NCBI RefSeq assembly: GCF_003852525.1
Contig: NZ_QAJL01000003.1
Location: 44,049 to 108,048 of the forward strand
Direction of reading: 5' to 3'
DNA length: 64,000 nt
DNA from: Pedobacter sp. KBW06
GTDB taxonomy: Bacteria; Bacteroidota; Bacteroidia; Sphingobacteriales; Sphingobacteriaceae
Part shown: one piece after another, positions 10,421 through 20,019 of the stretch
How the letters are laid out: the number at the start of each line of letters is the position of its first letter
Numbering within the stretch: position 1 is the stretch's first letter
Notes under the pieces: generated by a model
Databases searched by the model: none
Seen by the model: the letters and a program-made list of their open reading frames with translations, nothing else
What the model was told of the DNA's origin: nothing
Translations under genes and position numbers: made by a program

Positions 10421-11830
10421 ATGACCTTGCGCTTTAGTGATAAACAAGAAAATGCCCTCAAATCTATTTGGATATTAGGTATTATTGTTGCGTTTCTTCA
10501 AATAAGCAATTATTTTGTAGACAGTTACGGACCAGACAATTCCTTTTACGGTTATCTGTGGCAGGCACAAAACTGGTTTTTAGAAAGTCTGGTTTTTGCC
10601 TGGTATTTTTACAGGAACAAACTCATTGCTAAAGGCGTGCTGATACAACTCCTTTTTATTCCCTACTATATCTTCAAATCAGATTGGTCAGCTTTCCTCG
10701 ATTATCATTTAGATATAGAAAACAGCATGGGCATTTATAATGCGATGAGGTTTGTTACCTTTTTTATTCCGCTGATCTGTTTTACGGTATTTTACTTTAA
10801 AACTGAAGCCAAACCGGCAGGCATATCCAGGTTCAAATCCTTCATTATCCCCTTGTGCGGTGCATTGGTTTTCAGCTATGCGGTATCCTCCGATCCGGAC
10901 TCTTTATATAAATACACCGAATTTATAACTGCAGAATCTTTATACGTAAAAGACATTCTCGTTTCGATCATCTTCTTAGTGCTCTCTTTTAAAACCACGG
11001 CGGTATTAATTGGCTTCCTGTACCTTTCCAACCGGATTTATTCCATTGAAAAATTAATGTACCCAATTGACCGTCAAGCCATTTCCGGTACTTTCTTTAA
11101 ATGGGGCTTTATCATCAGTTACACGATCCTGTTACTGACCATTTTGGATATGATAGGGTCGATATTTTCTATGTCGTTCTCTTCCTCTTCGCTAAAAATA
11201 ACAACGATCACCTATATCTTGTCCTATTTGACCGTATTGATCATCAGCGGGAGATTTTTCGCTAATTTGATTCAGTACAGGAATTATACCTTACAGAAGT
11301 ATTTGGGTGTTTTAAATGCCATATCGGTCTTACCCATCTTAAACCTGATCTCCTTTTTTGTATTGCTCTTCGTTAAAAAGAGTGTTGCACCTGTTGCCAG
11401 TTACGTTGAAAATTTAAAGAAAAACAGAAATATCCACCTGATGGTTTATGGGGCGCTAATTACCCTATACATTCTTTATAAATATTTTGGAGACCCTGCG
11501 GCATACCGGGAGCCTGCTATATTCTACAAAATACCGGTATTTATTATTGCCGTAGTATTACTGAGCAGGTATAAAGTAAGTACGAAAATAGTTCCTTTTT
11601 TCGTCTTTCTATTTCTGTATTACAGCGATATCAAGGAGTTCTTCGATTTCACAGAAGGTTACCTTTCCTTCTTTAAAGGCAAGATCCTATCCTTTATCTG
11701 GCTGGGACTTACCGCCTCGGCCCTGGTTTACTATATCATACATTATGTCCTTCACAAGTCGTTTTACACGGAATATTTTGAGGAACATGATGCAGAGAAA
11801 TTTGAGCAGTATATGGAAGAGTTTAAATAA
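10421..11830 (+). CDS. Multipass membrane protein, function unknown
   Basis: A 469-residue protein with about ten or eleven predicted membrane segments spread over its length and a short charged, acidic C-terminal tail. No family is recognised. The start is placed at the Met of MTLRFSDK because the reading frame upstream runs through the perfect inverted repeat and codes for an implausible tail. The C-terminus ends two bases before the stop of a convergent lipoprotein gene. Regulation through the repeat at 10364-10410 is likely but unproven. A transport or signalling role would be guesswork. Confidence 0.75.
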   Translation: MTLRFSDKQENALKSIWILGIIVAFLQISNYFVDSYGPDNSFYGYLWQAQNWFLESLVFAWYFYRNKLIAKGVLIQLLFIPYYIFKSDWSAFLDYHLDIENSMGIYNAMRFVTFFIPLICFTVFYFKTEAKPAGISRFKSFIIPLCGALVFSYAVSSDPDSLYKYTEFITAESLYVKDILVSIIFLVLSFKTTAVLIGFLYLSNRIYSIEKLMYPIDRQAISGTFFKWGFIISYTILLLTILDMIGSIFSMSFSSSSLKITTITYILSYLTVLIISGRFFANLIQYRNYTLQKYLGVLNAISVLPILNLISFFVLLFVKKSVAPVASYVENLKKNRNIHLMVYGALITLYILYKYFGDPAAYREPAIFYKIPVFIIAVVLLSRYKVSTKIVPFFVFLFLYYSDIKEFFDFTEGYLSFFKGKILSFIWLGLTASALVYYIIHYVLHKSFYTEYFEEHDAEKFEQYMEEFK

Positions 11831-11831
11831 C

Positions 11832-12311
11832 TTATTTTCTCAGTATGATGGAGAATCCTTTGGAAAAGCTGCTCAGGTCCTGTGTAAGTTTAAAATCAAA
11901 ATTATACTTGCCGTCTTTGGGTACGACAAACTGAGTGTTTTCAATTTCAAACTTATGTTGTGAATAGTAAACGGTTGAATCTTTTCCGGAAGAACTACTG
12001 GAACGATAAGATTCGGTTGTCTTCTTTGAATTGATCTCATGTTCGCCTTTAAACACATCCAAACTATCGTACAGCAGCGATTTCCCTTCACTTTCGATAT
12101 GGTACCTGACCTTAAAAGCAGGAGAATCATCCTTATCATTCATCTCCAGTTTAGACCAGATCATGACCTTATCGCCTTTTTTTAAGTCGATCCCTTCAGC
12201 CGAAGACACTTCCCCTACCTTCAAAGGAATTTCAATGATGTCGGTTCCGACAGGATTGCAGGAAATCAGTGCAAGCAGCAATAAAGAAGGGAGGATATGA
12301 TATTTAAACAT
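11832..12311 (-). CDS. Putative lipoprotein, unknown function
   Basis: A 159-residue protein starting with a lipoprotein signal (LLLALISC, Cys18) followed by a beta-rich domain of about 140 residues. It ends in SIILRK. No family is recognised, though the size and pattern resemble gliding-motility or envelope lipoproteins of Bacteroidota that carry a single beta-sandwich. It is convergent with the membrane protein gene at 10421 (one base between the stops) and sits 22 bases downstream of another lipoprotein gene on the same strand, so those two probably share a transcript. Confidence 0.7.
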   Translation of the reverse strand: MFKYHILPSLLLLALISCNPVGTDIIEIPLKVGEVSSAEGIDLKKGDKVMIWSKLEMNDKDDSPAFKVRYHIESEGKSLLYDSLDVFKGEHEINSKKTTESYRSSSSSGKDSTVYYSQHKFEIENTQFVVPKDGKYNFDFKLTQDLSSFSKGFSIILRK

Positions 12312-12333
12312 GAGTTTAGGTTTTAGGTGTTCC

Positions 12334-13515
12334 TTATTTGGATTTAAGATCTAAAGTATGGTGCTTACTAAAGTAATTAAAGATTTTAACGAACAGGTCT
12401 ACATCACCAGCCTGCAGGTCATCTACCATAGTTTTTAGTAGAAAGCTTTTATTGCGATAATCTATCGGGCAAAGCACTTCTACTGTACCTGGAGCAAATA
12501 CACCATCATACCCTTTGTGCGAGGTCTTTATGATGTAACAATTGCCATCGGTATTTAAGGTATACCTGTTCTGGTTGTTTACATCAAAAACATCCCGATT
12601 ATAATCCAGATTAGTTAACTCACTTACCTTATTTGCTTTTACCGCATCAATAAATTTATGAAAAGCCAATTGCTCATTTGTCGTTAGCCTGGATAATGCG
12701 GCAAGCTCATAATTAGCTTCCGTTCTTGGGGCTATGGTTTCACCTTCTTCCAGAAATATGGCCTGCTCTTTTTCCAGCTTTTTAAAAAACCTATTGAGCA
12801 TATTTACTTCGATCAAAGGCAGGTTATGTGCATACTCTTCCCAGGAACTGAATTGAATGGCCGGAGTATTTTTATCCGTAAAGTTTTTAGCGTTCCTGAT
12901 CAGGTGTGCAAAGAGGTTTATCTTTTCCTCCTTTGGAAGCTTTTGACTCCAGCCCATTTCAGCTTTATAAAAAATATAGCTTTTATGCAGCACATCATAT
13001 TTCAGGTAGAGGGCGATAAAATTATCATTCTGATCAAAAATAATACTGTTTTCATCCTGGAAGTAAACCGTTTCCACATTGGGAAAATCTGCTTTGACGT
13101 CTTCCACAGTAAGCAATGTCGAATCGGCTTCCGGAATGATCATGATGCTCTGATGGTACAAACGCTCCTCTTTGGAAAAGACATTTCCAAAAGAAATGAC
13201 CGAAATGCTATCTTTCAGGGTCGAAAGGTCCAGTTTCCCTAGTTTATGGTCATCTTCCAGTTCCGTAGCCGCCAGCCTTTGTACTGCAAAAATATAATGC
13301 GCAGGTATGCTAAAACTATACTGCTGATCCACTAAAATTGTTTTTTGCGGCAGCTTCAGGCTCATAATCTTCTTCATTTCGGCCTTAGAATCTGCTTCAG
13401 AAACGGCAGGAGCCTGCTGGGCCTGATGATCTTGTTTAACCACGCGCTTACAGCCCGAACCGATTAAAATAAATAAAATCAGGTATGCCCAACAGTTTCT
13501 AAAAATCATACTCAT
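12334..13515 (-). CDS. Putative lipoprotein, unknown function
   Basis: A 393-residue exported protein. The start is taken at the first ATG, giving MSMIFRN; an earlier TTG is possible and a second ATG lies two codons later. The N-terminus has a hydrophobic segment ending in a relaxed lipobox with Cys at about 22 (IGSGCKR). The rest is mixed alpha/beta with no recognised domain; a segment near the C-terminus (FAPGTVEVLCPIDYR) may be structural. It is followed on the same strand by the lipoprotein at 11832-12311. Function is unknown. Confidence 0.7.
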   Translation of the reverse strand: MSMIFRNCWAYLILFILIGSGCKRVVKQDHQAQQAPAVSEADSKAEMKKIMSLKLPQKTILVDQQYSFSIPAHYIFAVQRLAATELEDDHKLGKLDLSTLKDSISVISFGNVFSKEERLYHQSIMIIPEADSTLLTVEDVKADFPNVETVYFQDENSIIFDQNDNFIALYLKYDVLHKSYIFYKAEMGWSQKLPKEEKINLFAHLIRNAKNFTDKNTPAIQFSSWEEYAHNLPLIEVNMLNRFFKKLEKEQAIFLEEGETIAPRTEANYELAALSRLTTNEQLAFHKFIDAVKANKVSELTNLDYNRDVFDVNNQNRYTLNTDGNCYIIKTSHKGYDGVFAPGTVEVLCPIDYRNKSFLLKTMVDDLQAGDVDLFVKIFNYFSKHHTLDLKSK

Positions 13516-13740
13516 AGTATTTCGTTTATTTATTTTCAAATATATAATTTAACCCGTCAATTATTCCTTATTCTTTATGTCAATTAAAAGCCTCCTGAAC
13601 CAGAGGATCAAAGGACATAGATCATATAACTAAATGAATCAATCCAGAAATACGCGATAAGCCCAATTATACTCCTCCTGTCTATTGTTGGATCTGAACA
13701 AAGCAGCCTAAAAATTATAAAAAAAGTTGACCATGATTGC

Positions 13741-16700
13741 TTATTTAAAATCCCTGGATTCCGGGAAGAGCTCTGCCTGGATTACCTTTTTACCTTTTTT
13801 AATATCTGTTTCTACGAGTCCCTGCAAAAGACCCGAGAAATCATAGCAGTGTTGTACCACCACATGGGTCACTTCTCCCTCCCGCTGTAATTTCCCTTCT
13901 ACCATGAGCAATTTTGCCCTTAAAATTTCCTTGCGGTATTTGGTAAACAGTTTTTGAAAAACCACGAGATTCGCGATTCCTGTTTCATCCTCAATTGTGA
14001 TGAAACAAACTCCTGTGGCCGTTCCCGGTCTCTGCTTCACCAGGACCAATCCGCAGACCCTGACCAGTGTACCATCGGGCCAGCGCTTTAATTCTTTAGC
14101 AGAGAGCACCTGACGGTGGAACAGTTCCTTTCTGATAAAGCTTACCGGGTGGGCTTTTAACGATAAGGAAGTGGTACTGTAATCATGAACCACATGTTCC
14201 GACAAAGACATCTTTGGCAATTGGATTTGCTGCTCTTCTTTACTTTGTTCTTTTAATTCCCCTTCGAATAAACCCAGAGGGCGGTCGGCAAGTGCGGTTA
14301 CTTCCCATAAAGCCTGCCTTCTGTCCATTCCCATAGAACGGAAAGCATCTGCATCGGCTAATTTTTCCAGTGCAGCCAGAGACACACCCACTTCCATTAA
14401 GGTATGGATATGGCGGTAAGGTTCCTGTTGCCGTCCCGCAACCAGCAGATTGATGTCCTCCGCATTCAGGCCGCTGACCTGACGGAAACCCAACCTCATT
14501 GCACAGTATTTACCGGATAATTCTTCAAGGGTATTGTCCCATGCCGATAAGTTCACATCAATTGGCCTGATCTGCACTTGATGTTTCCTCGCATCGCTGA
14601 CAATCTGCGCAGGCTGGTAGAATCCCATAGGCATACTGTTCAGTAAGGCCGCGGCAAAAATATCCGGATAATAATGCTTTAGCCAGCAGGATACATAGAC
14701 CAGCAAGGCAAAACTTGCCGCATGGCTTTCCGGGAAACCATAACTCCCGAATCCTTCCAATTGTTTAAATACCCGTTCCGCAAAATCTTTTTCATAATTT
14801 TTTGCGACCATGCCATCCACCAATTTCTTCCGGAACTTGCTCACCATCCCATGTGATTTGAAACTGGCCATACTCCGGCGCAACTCATCGGCTTCCGCTG
14901 GTGTGAAGCCCGCCGCAACAATGGCAATTTTCATGGCCTGTTCCTGGAACAAAGGAACCCCCAATGTGCGACCAAGAATATCTTCGAGTTCCTGTGAAGG
15001 ATAAGTAATGTCCTCTTCTCCATTCCGGCGCCTCAGGTAAGGATGCACCATATCCCCCTGAATTGGTCCCGGGCGGACAATGGCCACTTCGATCACCAGA
15101 TCATAGAAATTTCTCGGTTTTAATCTCGGCAGCATAGACATCTGTGCCCTGCTCTCGATCTGAAACACCCCTATGGTATCCGCATGACTGATCATGTCAT
15201 ATACTTCTGAATCATCCTCAGGAATATTGGCCAGGGTAAGGTCAAGGCCATAATGTTGTTTCGCCAGGTCAAAAGCTTTTCGGATACAGGTTAGCATGCC
15301 CAATGCCAGGACATCTATTTTAAGGAAGCCAAGGGCATCAATATCATCCTTATTCCATTCAATACAAGTCCTGTCTTCCATGCGTGCATTCAGAATCGGG
15401 CAAAGCTCGCTCAGCTTGCCCCTGGTGATCACAAAACCACCTGTATGCTGTCCCAGCTGACGGGGAAAACCGATAAACTGCTGTGTGAGCTGCAGGATCT
15501 TCATCAGGTGCGGATCATCGTGTTTAAATCCATGATCAGAGGGCGCTTTGCCCTCCAGCCATTCGTCAGTAAATTCCCACATGGATTTAGAAAGCCGGTC
15601 TACCGCATCTACAGAAAGGCCCATCGCTTTGGCCACATCACGCACTGCCCCTTTCCGGTGGAGCTGGGTAACGGTAGCTACAATGGCTGCACGGTCGCGT
15701 CCATATTTGTTATAAATATACTGGATCACTTCTTCCCTCCGCTCATGCTCAAAATCCACATCAATGTCTGGCGGTTCATTTCGTGCAGAAGAGATAAAGC
15801 GCTCAAAAAGCAATTCAAACTTAGTCGGGTTTACAGAAGTGATGCCCAGGCAGAAACAGACCGTTGAATTGGCAGCAGATCCCCTGCCCTGGCACAGGAT
15901 ATTTTGTTCCCTGGCGAACCTCACGATGTCATATACCGTGAGGAAATAAGGTGCATAGTCCATTTCCTCGATGAATTTCATTTCATACTCAATGGCAGTC
16001 GTAATTTTTTCCGGCAACTCCTCCCCAAAAAAATCCTTTGCCCCCTTCCAGGCGAGGTAGGTTAATTCTTCCAGAGGGCTCCGTCCTTCAGTGGTAATTT
16101 CCTCCGGGTAGACGTATTTCAGCTCGTCAAGGGAAAACTGACAGGCCGCTGCGAGTTCCTGACTTTGTTTGATGGCATCCGGATATTGCCTGAATAGGCG
16201 TTCCATTTCTGCTGCAGGTTTCAGGTATCTTTCTGCATTCTGATAGAGGTGATAACCTGCATTATAGATCGTACACTTTTCCCGGACACAGGTCACGATG
16301 TCCTGAAGTTCGCGCCGGTCAGGATGATGAAAATGCACATCATTTGTGGCCACCATTGCTGCTCCGATCTGATCTGCGAGCGCTGAAATCCTGTACAATT
16401 TTTTCGCATCATCACCACGGTAGGAAAAGCAGGCACCAAGGTAAAGATTCGATCCAAATGCTTCTTTATATTCCTTTAAAGCGGTTTTAAACTCTGCATC
16501 TAAATCGAATTCCGCGTTTAATTTACCCGGAGGGACAGTGATGAATCTGATGCCTTTAGAGAAGTGATAAACATCCGCTTTATACAATTCGCATTTGCCT
16601 TTTTCTGTACGCAGGTTGCCTGTAGAAAGTAAAGCAGACAAACGGGCATAGGCTGGCTGATCTGTCGGATAGGCCAGCAGGCTTGGTCCATCTACCAGGT

Positions 16701-16902
16701 CGAGCCTGCAGGCAGGGATGATTCTGATGCCATTTGCTTTGGCAGCAGCATGAGCTCTGACAATCCCGGCAAGGGTATTGTGGTCGGTAATTGCAATCGC
16801 GCTATAGCCAAGCGATACGGCCTGCTGAATCATTTCTTCAGGATGCGACGCCCCCCTCAGGAAACTAAAATTTGTGGTCACCTGTAATTCTGTATAACTC
16901 AT
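13741..16902 (-). CDS. dnaE2: Error-prone DNA polymerase DnaE2 (ImuC)
   Basis: A 1053-residue C-family DNA polymerase of the DnaE2/ImuC type, the catalytic translesion enzyme of the ImuA-ImuB-DnaE2 mutasome. It shows an N-terminal PHP domain (about 1-210; TDHNTLAG), the palm with the GRGSAANS motif and the catalytic acidic triplet in PDIDVDFEHERR, the beta-clamp/thumb region, a helix-hairpin-helix segment, and a C-terminal OB-fold (LVRVCGLVLVKQRPGTATG). The length is typical. It is the last gene of the operon, nine bases after imuB. Probable induction by DNA damage is inferred from the operator near 19169-19200. Confidence 0.95.
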   Translation of the reverse strand: MSYTELQVTTNFSFLRGASHPEEMIQQAVSLGYSAIAITDHNTLAGIVRAHAAAKANGIRIIPACRLDLVDGPSLLAYPTDQPAYARLSALLSTGNLRTEKGKCELYKADVYHFSKGIRFITVPPGKLNAEFDLDAEFKTALKEYKEAFGSNLYLGACFSYRGDDAKKLYRISALADQIGAAMVATNDVHFHHPDRRELQDIVTCVREKCTIYNAGYHLYQNAERYLKPAAEMERLFRQYPDAIKQSQELAAACQFSLDELKYVYPEEITTEGRSPLEELTYLAWKGAKDFFGEELPEKITTAIEYEMKFIEEMDYAPYFLTVYDIVRFAREQNILCQGRGSAANSTVCFCLGITSVNPTKFELLFERFISSARNEPPDIDVDFEHERREEVIQYIYNKYGRDRAAIVATVTQLHRKGAVRDVAKAMGLSVDAVDRLSKSMWEFTDEWLEGKAPSDHGFKHDDPHLMKILQLTQQFIGFPRQLGQHTGGFVITRGKLSELCPILNARMEDRTCIEWNKDDIDALGFLKIDVLALGMLTCIRKAFDLAKQHYGLDLTLANIPEDDSEVYDMISHADTIGVFQIESRAQMSMLPRLKPRNFYDLVIEVAIVRPGPIQGDMVHPYLRRRNGEEDITYPSQELEDILGRTLGVPLFQEQAMKIAIVAAGFTPAEADELRRSMASFKSHGMVSKFRKKLVDGMVAKNYEKDFAERVFKQLEGFGSYGFPESHAASFALLVYVSCWLKHYYPDIFAAALLNSMPMGFYQPAQIVSDARKHQVQIRPIDVNLSAWDNTLEELSGKYCAMRLGFRQVSGLNAEDINLLVAGRQQEPYRHIHTLMEVGVSLAALEKLADADAFRSMGMDRRQALWEVTALADRPLGLFEGELKEQSKEEQQIQLPKMSLSEHVVHDYSTTSLSLKAHPVSFIRKELFHRQVLSAKELKRWPDGTLVRVCGLVLVKQRPGTATGVCFITIEDETGIANLVVFQKLFTKYRKEILRAKLLMVEGKLQREGEVTHVVVQHCYDFSGLLQGLVETDIKKGKKVIQAELFPESRDFK

Positions 16903-16911
16903 CTCTCTCCT

Positions 16912-18408
16912 TTAAGCAAAAAAACCATGTATAAACCATTCCGGCTCGTCGTCATGATAATGACCCGAGCGGAATACCCAGTAACGTGCACCCTGCTCGT
17001 CCTCTACCCGATAATAATCTCTGACCAGTCCCTGTTCGATCCACCATTCCCGTTCAATTCTTTCCGGCCCGTCTGCTTTTCTGATTTTATGAACTATTCC
17101 CTTATAAATAAACAGCATGGGCGGATAATCCGGGATTGGCGAGGTGACCTGAATTCTTTCCGGGCGGGGCAATAAGCAGAGGGGCCTGGGCTGATCTTCC
17201 GGCCAGGCAATGGCTGGTTTTTCCTGTAAACTTTTGGCTTCCCGGATCGAGCGTTCCGGCCAGTGGTGCTGATCAGGCAGGTAGCGGTGGATGGCATTCG
17301 CGCCAAACCGCCCTGCAATCCTGTCCAGCAAACCTGCGATGGCGAGGTGTTCCTGATTGCTGGCTGCCCAAAGGCTTTCCTGTTGTATGGAAAGTTCTTC
17401 TACCACAGGCGCTTCTAAAACAAACAAGTCGATTCCCAATCCCGGTGCAATCGTAGCGATCTTCAGTTCGAAGAGCTTAAATAAATGGCCTATATTTCTC
17501 ACCGGCTCATTCGTCCCGATTGCGATCTGCTGAAGTTTCCCATCGATCCGGTAACCTTTAAACACGGCCTTCCTCATTCCCTTTCCTTCGCGGAATAAGC
17601 GCTGACAAATAATTTCCAGGAGCTTCCGCAAGGCGATTTCAATGCCTGTGGCCGTACGGATGGGCTCCAGGGATGGAAGTGATTCCTGGTATGGAACGAT
17701 GGCCTGAATTGGTATGATCGGCTCAGACACCAATCCCAAGGCCTGATCCAGCCTGTTTAGCAAATCCTGTCCGAAACGTCTGCGCAAGACCCTTTGCGGC
17801 ATATTGATAAAACTCCGGATCTGGTACAGGCCTAATTTTTGCAGGCGGTCCAGGACCGGTGCTTCCAGTCGCAATGCAGCTGGTGGCAAAGCCTGTAAAG
17901 CATCAATATGAGCTCCCGGCCCGATTACCGGACTGTTTTGTCCGAACCGGGAAATGGCCCATGAGGCACCGATCGTATCTGCTATCGCCGCCCGTACTTC
18001 ATAGCCAGGCTTACGGAGTTTGCTTAAAATATCTTTGAGGTAGGGTTCTTCGCCACCCCAAAGGTGGGCACAACCACTGATGTCCAGAATCAGGCCATCC
18101 GGCAGGTCAACAGCAGCAATCGGCGTATACCTCAAACTCCATTCGGCCAGGGCACGAAGTAATTTTTCTCCCCTGAGCGGATGGTCATCCAGGACCTCCA
18201 GGCTAGGAATTAAGGCCCTTGCATCAGCCAATACCATTCCTGCTTCAATTCCTTTCTCTGTGGCAGCGGCACTGCAGGCCTTTACCACCATTCGTCCGCG
18301 TTCGGCAGCAGCCAGTACAAAGGGCTCCCCTTTCAGCTCCGGCTTGCGGATCGCGAGTTGATCCGTCGTTAAATGACGGAACCATATCGTAAGGTATCGC
18401 CTTGACAT
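16912..18408 (-). CDS. imuB: ImuB, inactive Y-family polymerase-like mutasome protein
   Basis: A 498-residue Y-family polymerase homologue. The segments that carry catalytic acids in active enzymes are altered: the N-terminal strand reads LTIWF instead of a DxD motif, and the second site reads DLPDGLILDISG instead of the usual SxDE. This fits known ImuB, which is catalytically dead and acts as the hub joining DnaE2, ImuA and the beta clamp. The middle has helix-hairpin-helix and little-finger regions, and the C-terminus (about 430-498) is the ImuB-specific tail. It lies one base downstream of imuA and nine bases upstream of dnaE2. Confidence 0.92.
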   Translation of the reverse strand: MSRRYLTIWFRHLTTDQLAIRKPELKGEPFVLAAAERGRMVVKACSAAATEKGIEAGMVLADARALIPSLEVLDDHPLRGEKLLRALAEWSLRYTPIAAVDLPDGLILDISGCAHLWGGEEPYLKDILSKLRKPGYEVRAAIADTIGASWAISRFGQNSPVIGPGAHIDALQALPPAALRLEAPVLDRLQKLGLYQIRSFINMPQRVLRRRFGQDLLNRLDQALGLVSEPIIPIQAIVPYQESLPSLEPIRTATGIEIALRKLLEIICQRLFREGKGMRKAVFKGYRIDGKLQQIAIGTNEPVRNIGHLFKLFELKIATIAPGLGIDLFVLEAPVVEELSIQQESLWAASNQEHLAIAGLLDRIAGRFGANAIHRYLPDQHHWPERSIREAKSLQEKPAIAWPEDQPRPLCLLPRPERIQVTSPIPDYPPMLFIYKGIVHKIRKADGPERIEREWWIEQGLVRDYYRVEDEQGARYWVFRSGHYHDDEPEWFIHGFFA

Positions 18409-18409
18409 G

Positions 18410-19144
18410 TTATCCGGTTTGTTGAATAAAAGTACTTTCTGTGGCTGTTGTTGTCAAATGGGTAAATCGCCCTGCCGACCATTCCAGCTGCCAGCTTCCC
18501 GGTTTGCCATTGCGAATCTTTTGCAGTTCGACATTCCAGCGGGGATCACCTACCCCCGGAACACCCGCTTCCAGATGGCTGACAATGGGACTGATCTCCC
18601 ATCGGGATACAGAGGCTATATGGTTTGTCTTTTTAGCATTGCAGCGGTGCAGAAAACCTGTGACCCGACTTCTTTCTACTGCCAGCTGTAATCGCCTGGA
18701 TTCAGTGAGACTGATTTCTTTGAGTTCGGCAACTACTGCAGTCAGGGCGCTGCATTTCAGGCCTTCTTCGATTGCCCAAAGCACATCGCGTTCGCGCTGC
18801 AGGTCTATAAAAATCATCCGGTCTGGCGAGATTCCGAAGGCTTTGAGGCCAGGAGGGAAAAGCTGACGTCCTGTGCCTACCCAAAGGCAGGTACCTTCCG
18901 TTTTCATTAAATGGCTGATCAGGCCGGCCATAAAACCTGTTGTTGCTGCTGCAGCTGCTGCATGGGCACTCACAAATTCATGCACCGCAGCGGTTGGAAA
19001 AATATGGTTAGGAAAAGCTTTTTCCATTGGCCCGAGGCCAATATCCGGGCGTTCATGATCTAAAACTGCAGAGAATCCCTGCATCAGGAGCATCTCCTTT
19101 TTCAGTTTTTCAATGATCTCACTTTTATTCGCCGCTTCTTCCAT
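18410..19144 (-). CDS. imuA: ImuA, RecA/SulA-like mutasome protein
   Basis: A 244-residue RecA-fold protein. The start is set at MEEAANKS: the 15 codons upstream run toward the operator and code for a hydrophobic stretch. Features are the HEFVSAHAAAAAATTG region in place of a normal Walker A, a hydrophobic strand CLWVGTGRQLFPPG, and ERDVLWAIEEGL. This matches ImuA, which binds RecA and ImuB rather than hydrolysing ATP as RecA does. It is the first gene of imuA-imuB-dnaE2 and is divergent from the XRE/S24 regulator; the 74-base spacer between them contains the operator. Confidence 0.88.
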   Translation of the reverse strand: MEEAANKSEIIEKLKKEMLLMQGFSAVLDHERPDIGLGPMEKAFPNHIFPTAAVHEFVSAHAAAAAATTGFMAGLISHLMKTEGTCLWVGTGRQLFPPGLKAFGISPDRMIFIDLQRERDVLWAIEEGLKCSALTAVVAELKEISLTESRRLQLAVERSRVTGFLHRCNAKKTNHIASVSRWEISPIVSHLEAGVPGVGDPRWNVELQKIRNGKPGSWQLEWSAGRFTHLTTTATESTFIQQTG

Positions 19145-19168
19145 CACAATTAATTTTAAAATTACTAC

Positions 19169-19200
19169 ATTTGACACGATCAGTGTCAAATATTTGACAC
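19169..19200. promoter_or_regulatory. Three-half-site operator between imuA operon and XRE/S24 regulator
   Basis: ATTTGACAC occurs at 19169-19177 and 19192-19200, and its inverse GTGTCAAAT at 19183-19191. The last two form a perfect 18-bp palindrome; the first two form a dyad with a five-base gap. Such a repeated dyad in a divergent spacer is what a dimeric LexA-like repressor would bind. The site lies 25 bases from the imuA start and 18 from the regulator's start. Confidence 0.8.
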
Positions 19201-19218
19201 TAATAATAACAATACAAA

Positions 19219-20019
19219 ATGAATACTCAAAAAGTTTTTTTTTCTGCCAATATTAAGTTCCTCAGGGAAAGGAAGAAACTGAGTCAGGAAATGATGGCTG
19301 AAAGCCTGGGGATAGGCCGTTCCAAGCTCAATGCACTGGAAAGCGGGCAGACCAAGGCCCCCCAGCCGGAGGACCTCATCAATTGTTCAAATATTTTTAA
19401 GATCAGTATAGACAGCCTGCTGAAAGTGGAACTTTCCAGGATTTCGGAACTCAAGCTCCGGGAACTGGAAGCCGGAACTGACATTTATTTACAGGGAGGC
19501 AACCTGCGCGTCCTGGCGATCACGGTGGATAAGGACAACAAAGAAAACATGGAATATATTCCTGTAAAGGCGAAAGCTGGCTACCAGGCAGGATACAAGG
19601 ACCCGGAGTTCCTGGCCGCTTTGCCCAGGTTTTCCCTGCCCAATCTCCCAGAATCCGGTACATTCCGGATGTTCCCTACCACAGGGGCTTCGATGTTGCC
19701 CATTCCGGAAGGTGCTGAGGTGATCTGCAGGTTTGTGGCCGACTGGCAGCAGTTAAAAGCCCGCAGCCTCTGTATCGTGGTCTTGAAGGGAGAACAGGAT
19801 TTTGTGTTTAAGCAGCTGACGCTTGAAAAGGAAGGAACGATGCTGCTGGAATCTTTAAACAAGCTGTTCCAGCCCTATCGTGTACCTGTTTCTGAAATAT
19901 TGGAATTGTGGCAGTTTCATAGTTACCAGAGTCAGGAGATTCCGGAACAGGAAACCGATTTAATGGAAATTAAGCACATGATCAGTTCCTTACAAGACCA
20001 ATTGCTGAAAAAGAATTAA
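19219..20019 (+). CDS. XRE-family regulator with LexA-like S24 peptidase domain
   Basis: A 266-residue transcription regulator. The N-terminal helix-turn-helix (about 8-66; QEMMAESLGIGRSKLNALESGQ) is joined to an S24/LexA-like domain. Candidate self-cleavage sites are A120-G121 and A124-G125 (KAKAGYQAGY); the catalytic Ser would be Ser158 (GASM) and the Lys Lys198 (FVFKQL). Spacing Ser-to-Lys of 40 is close to LexA. A C-terminal extension (about 235-266) is coiled-coil-like. The gene is divergent from imuA with the operator between them, so it probably represses the mutasome and itself until RecA-driven cleavage. That is inference. Confidence 0.9.
   Translation: MNTQKVFFSANIKFLRERKKLSQEMMAESLGIGRSKLNALESGQTKAPQPEDLINCSNIFKISIDSLLKVELSRISELKLRELEAGTDIYLQGGNLRVLAITVDKDNKENMEYIPVKAKAGYQAGYKDPEFLAALPRFSLPNLPESGTFRMFPTTGASMLPIPEGAEVICRFVADWQQLKARSLCIVVLKGEQDFVFKQLTLEKEGTMLLESLNKLFQPYRVPVSEILELWQFHSYQSQEIPEQETDLMEIKHMISSLQDQLLKKN

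Noticed and set aside
12826..13242. Plus-strand ORF of 138 codons opposite the lipoprotein gene at 12334
   Set aside because: The opposite strand has a clear lipoprotein signal and a full frame; this one has no features of its own.
18407..18866. Plus-strand ORFs opposite imuA, and similar ones opposite imuB and dnaE2
   Set aside because: They lie fully inside strongly identified genes on the other strand, with no recognisable product; typical frame shadows.
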